Part shown: in pieces, positions 61,966 to 64,000 of the stretch
Layout of the letters: each line of letters opens with the position of its first letter
Position numbering within the stretch: position 1 is the stretch's first letter
DNA from: Gammaproteobacteria bacterium
GTDB lineage: Bacteria > Pseudomonadota > Gammaproteobacteria > Steroidobacterales > Woeseiaceae
NCBI GenBank assembly: GCA_022600955.1
Contig: JAHZJK010000033.1
Coordinates: 1-64,000, forward strand
Direction: 5' to 3'
DNA length: 64,000 bases
The notes under the pieces: generated by a model
Database searches by the model: none
What the model was told of the DNA's origin: nothing
Seen by the model: the letters and a program-made list of their open reading frames with translations, nothing else
Program-made: the position numbers and the translations under genes

Positions 61966-64000
61966 ATGCGCTCACATTTTCGCTTTATCCATGCGCCTGC
62001 CGCGCTGCTCGTGGCGGGCGTTTTCATGTTCGCAGACATGCCTGCGAATGCAGAATCGGCAGTCGACACGACTGAACAACCGATCGAACAGATCGTTGTC
62101 GTCGCTCACAAGGACGAACGATCAGTTCGCGAGATCGCCGCAACGGTGACCGTCTTGTCACGTGCGGATCTGAACAATGAAATGGCTACCTCGATTGGCG
62201 ACGTATTTCGTTACGTGCCGGGCGTCGACTATGAAGCTGCTGGCACTCGCTTCGGTACGGAAGGTATCAATATCCGTGGTATTGGTGGTAATCGAGTAGC
62301 AATCCTTGTCGATGGAGTACCGCTAACCGACCAGTTTGATACCGGCAGTTTTTCAAATGCCACGCGCGACTTTATCGATGCCGGGCTGGTGCAGAACATA
62401 GAAGTGTTGCACGGTCCTGCGTCGGCTCTCTACGGCAGTTCGGCGATAGGTGGTGTTGTCGCGGTCCGCACGCCCGACCCATCAGACCTGATCCGCGGTG
62501 ATGGCCTGAGTGGTGACGTACTCGGTACCTGGCGTGGCGCGGACAACAGCAATCACGGCCAGGCAATGCTTGCGTTCGGTAGCGATGCGCTTGGCATGGT
62601 AGCGGGAATCAGCTGGCGCGATGGCGAACAGACCGATTCCGCTGCGGCACCGAGCGATGTCGATACGCGACGTTACGAGCGGCAGACGGCATTGCTGAAG
62701 TTCGTTGCCGATAATCGCCTCGGTCATACGATGCGTGCCAGCCTGGTGCATCAGGATGCATCCACAGTGTCAGATATGAACTCGATGCTTGGCGCAGGTC
62801 GCTATCGCTCGACTACTGCCCTGGAAGGTGACGACGACTACCAGATGGATGTTGCCACCCTGGCTTATGAGTTTGGATCACCGGAGAGCTGGGTTGACTC
62901 AGGCGTGTTGCGGACGTTTTTTGAAACCGCATCCGTTGAACAATTCACACTTGATGAACGAGCCGCTGCGAGAACGCCAGTTTCAATCGACCGGTTCTTC
63001 TCCTACGAACAGGAAATTCTGGGAATCGAGTTAAACCTGTGGAAGGACTTCTCGGGCGATGTGTTCGACCATCGTTTTGGCTTCGGCCTCGAGTATCGTG
63101 ATCGTGTCACCGAGGAGTACCGGGACGGCTTGTCGACCAATCTCGCGACCGGTGCACAAACCAACGTGCTGCTCGGCGAAGTGTTTCCGCTGCGCGATTT
63201 TCCGATCAGTGACACTACGGAAACAGCAGCTTTTATCGAAGACACGATAAGTTTTGGAGACTGGACCGTGATCGCCGCAGTGCGGGCCGATCGCTTTGAG
63301 TTGTCGCCGCAAGTAGATGCGATGTATCTCGAAGACTACCCGACCTACGAGCTGGTGCAACTCGAGGAGTCAGACCTGTCGCCGAAGCTCGGCGTCATTT
63401 ACACGCTCACGCCCGGTATCGACCTGTACGCGCAGTACTCTCATGGCTTTCGCGCACCGCCGTATTCTGATGCCAATATCAGTCTGGAAATACCATTCTT
63501 TGGCTATCGCGCCATACCCAATCCGGACCTGAAATCGGAGTCGTCGGATGGTATTGACGTCGGAATCCGCTGGCAAGGTGTCCAATCATCAGCTCGACTG
63601 TCCGCTTTTCGCACGCGTTACGAAGACTTTATCGAATCCAAGATTAACCTCGGCGTCGACCCTGTGACCGGTTTTACCATGTTTCAGTCACAAAACCTGG
63701 CCGAGACTGAGATCGAGGGAATTGAAGCGGGCTGGGACAGTCGCTTTGGTGACGACGAACGTTTTGGAATTGATGGTTCTGCCTACTACGCCAGAGGAGA
63801 AAACAAAGTTTCGGGACAGCCGCTCAATTCTGTTGGCCCGTCACAAGGTGTACTTGGTTTCACCTGGTACGCTCGAAATGAGCGCCGCCAACTACGCTTG
63901 AAAGGCACCTTCACAGCCGCCTACGACCGTCGCGACGAAACTGCGGGTGAGTTGTTCAAGCCAGCGGGTCATGCGGTTTTCGACGCTTACCTGACACAAA
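61966..64000 (+). CDS. TonB-dependent receptor, heme/hemoglobin type (partial)
   Basis: The frame is open from ATG 61966 to the window end (678 codons, no stop). It begins with a signal peptide (AALLVAGVFMFADMPANA), a TonB-box-like EQIVVVAHKDE and a plug domain with VDGVPLTDQF and GPASALYGSSAIGG. In the barrel, FRAPPYSDAN and IPNPDL match the FRAP and NPDL motifs of heme/hemoglobin receptors. It probably imports heme or iron. No Fur box was identified upstream. Confidence 0.9.
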   Translation, partial: MRSHFRFIHAPAALLVAGVFMFADMPANAESAVDTTEQPIEQIVVVAHKDERSVREIAATVTVLSRADLNNEMATSIGDVFRYVPGVDYEAAGTRFGTEGINIRGIGGNRVAILVDGVPLTDQFDTGSFSNATRDFIDAGLVQNIEVLHGPASALYGSSAIGGVVAVRTPDPSDLIRGDGLSGDVLGTWRGADNSNHGQAMLAFGSDALGMVAGISWRDGEQTDSAAAPSDVDTRRYERQTALLKFVADNRLGHTMRASLVHQDASTVSDMNSMLGAGRYRSTTALEGDDDYQMDVATLAYEFGSPESWVDSGVLRTFFETASVEQFTLDERAAARTPVSIDRFFSYEQEILGIELNLWKDFSGDVFDHRFGFGLEYRDRVTEEYRDGLSTNLATGAQTNVLLGEVFPLRDFPISDTTETAAFIEDTISFGDWTVIAAVRADRFELSPQVDAMYLEDYPTYELVQLEESDLSPKLGVIYTLTPGIDLYAQYSHGFRAPPYSDANISLEIPFFGYRAIPNPDLKSESSDGIDVGIRWQGVQSSARLSAFRTRYEDFIESKINLGVDPVTGFTMFQSQNLAETEIEGIEAGWDSRFGDDERFGIDGSAYYARGENKVSGQPLNSVGPSQGVLGFTWYARNERRQLRLKGTFTAAYDRRDETAGELFKPAGHAVFDAYLTQ

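Overview
This window looks like chromosomal DNA from a free-living, aerobic or microaerobic, heterotrophic gammaproteobacterium. The evidence is a complete cbb3 oxidase locus, FabA/FabB, HexR-type Entner-Doudoroff control, PaaX-controlled phenylacetate genes, TonB-dependent uptake and a large TolB-like/TPR membrane protein. The last of these reminds me of marine benthic Woeseia/Steroidobacter-like lineages, but that placement is inference from gene style. Coding density is high, many neighbours overlap by a few bases, and several genes start with GTG or TTG. I saw no rRNA, tRNA, insertion sequence, prophage or CRISPR array.

Layout. 0.2-3.4 kb: a small exported protein, a TolB-like/TPR membrane protein and a coupled small membrane protein. 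3.5-9.3 kb: a storage-polymer and neutral-lipid block with two phasins, a TetR regulator, a HAD-phosphatase/acyltransferase fusion, an alpha/beta hydrolase and a wax ester synthase/diacylglycerol acyltransferase. 9.4-13.9 kb: a Sel1 protein, then a tyrosine/homogentisate operon (HPPD, a VOC protein, FahA, MaiA) divergent from an Lrp-family regulator. 13.9-19.9 kb: hexR divergent from zwf-pgl-edd-glk. 19.8-23 kb: a DUF2189 membrane protein, a TylF-like methyltransferase and a secreted MshQ-like protein. 23.1-27.5 kb: a CHASE4 histidine kinase with two receiver proteins, the second carrying GGDEF-EAL. 27.5-32.6 kb: an OmpA-family protein, MscS, an ECF sigma factor, dodecin, YegP, DUF502 and an eleven-residue-repeat protein. 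32.6-35.3 kb: gamma-glutamyltransferase and a metallo-hydrolase.

35.4-46.5 kb is an aromatic-acid region: fused indolepyruvate/aryl-pyruvate ferredoxin oxidoreductase with a divergent Lrp regulator, then paaZ divergent from paaX-paaI-paaABCDE. Together with the tyrosine operon it suggests a coordinated route for aromatic amino acids: aryl-pyruvates to aryl-acetyl-CoA to the Paa ring epoxidase, and 4-hydroxyphenylpyruvate to fumarate and acetoacetate. 46.6-51 kb carries fabA-fabB, S-formylglutathione hydrolase, a TauE-type permease and a class B3 metallo-beta-lactamase-like lipoprotein.

51-59.6 kb is the complete cbb3 oxidase locus on the minus strand (ccoNOQP, a small membrane protein, ccoG, ccoH, ccoI, ccoS and a SafE-type membrane protein), including a 55-residue CcoQ. 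It is followed by a divergent PAS hybrid kinase, a SirB-family protein and a TonB-dependent receptor of the heme/hemoglobin type that runs off the end. The observations I would follow first are the TetR gene that appears to start with CTG, the basic tails shared by three storage-lipid proteins, the paired palindromes at the phasin genes, the eleven-residue-repeat exported protein, and the paralogous receiver domains with a common insertion.
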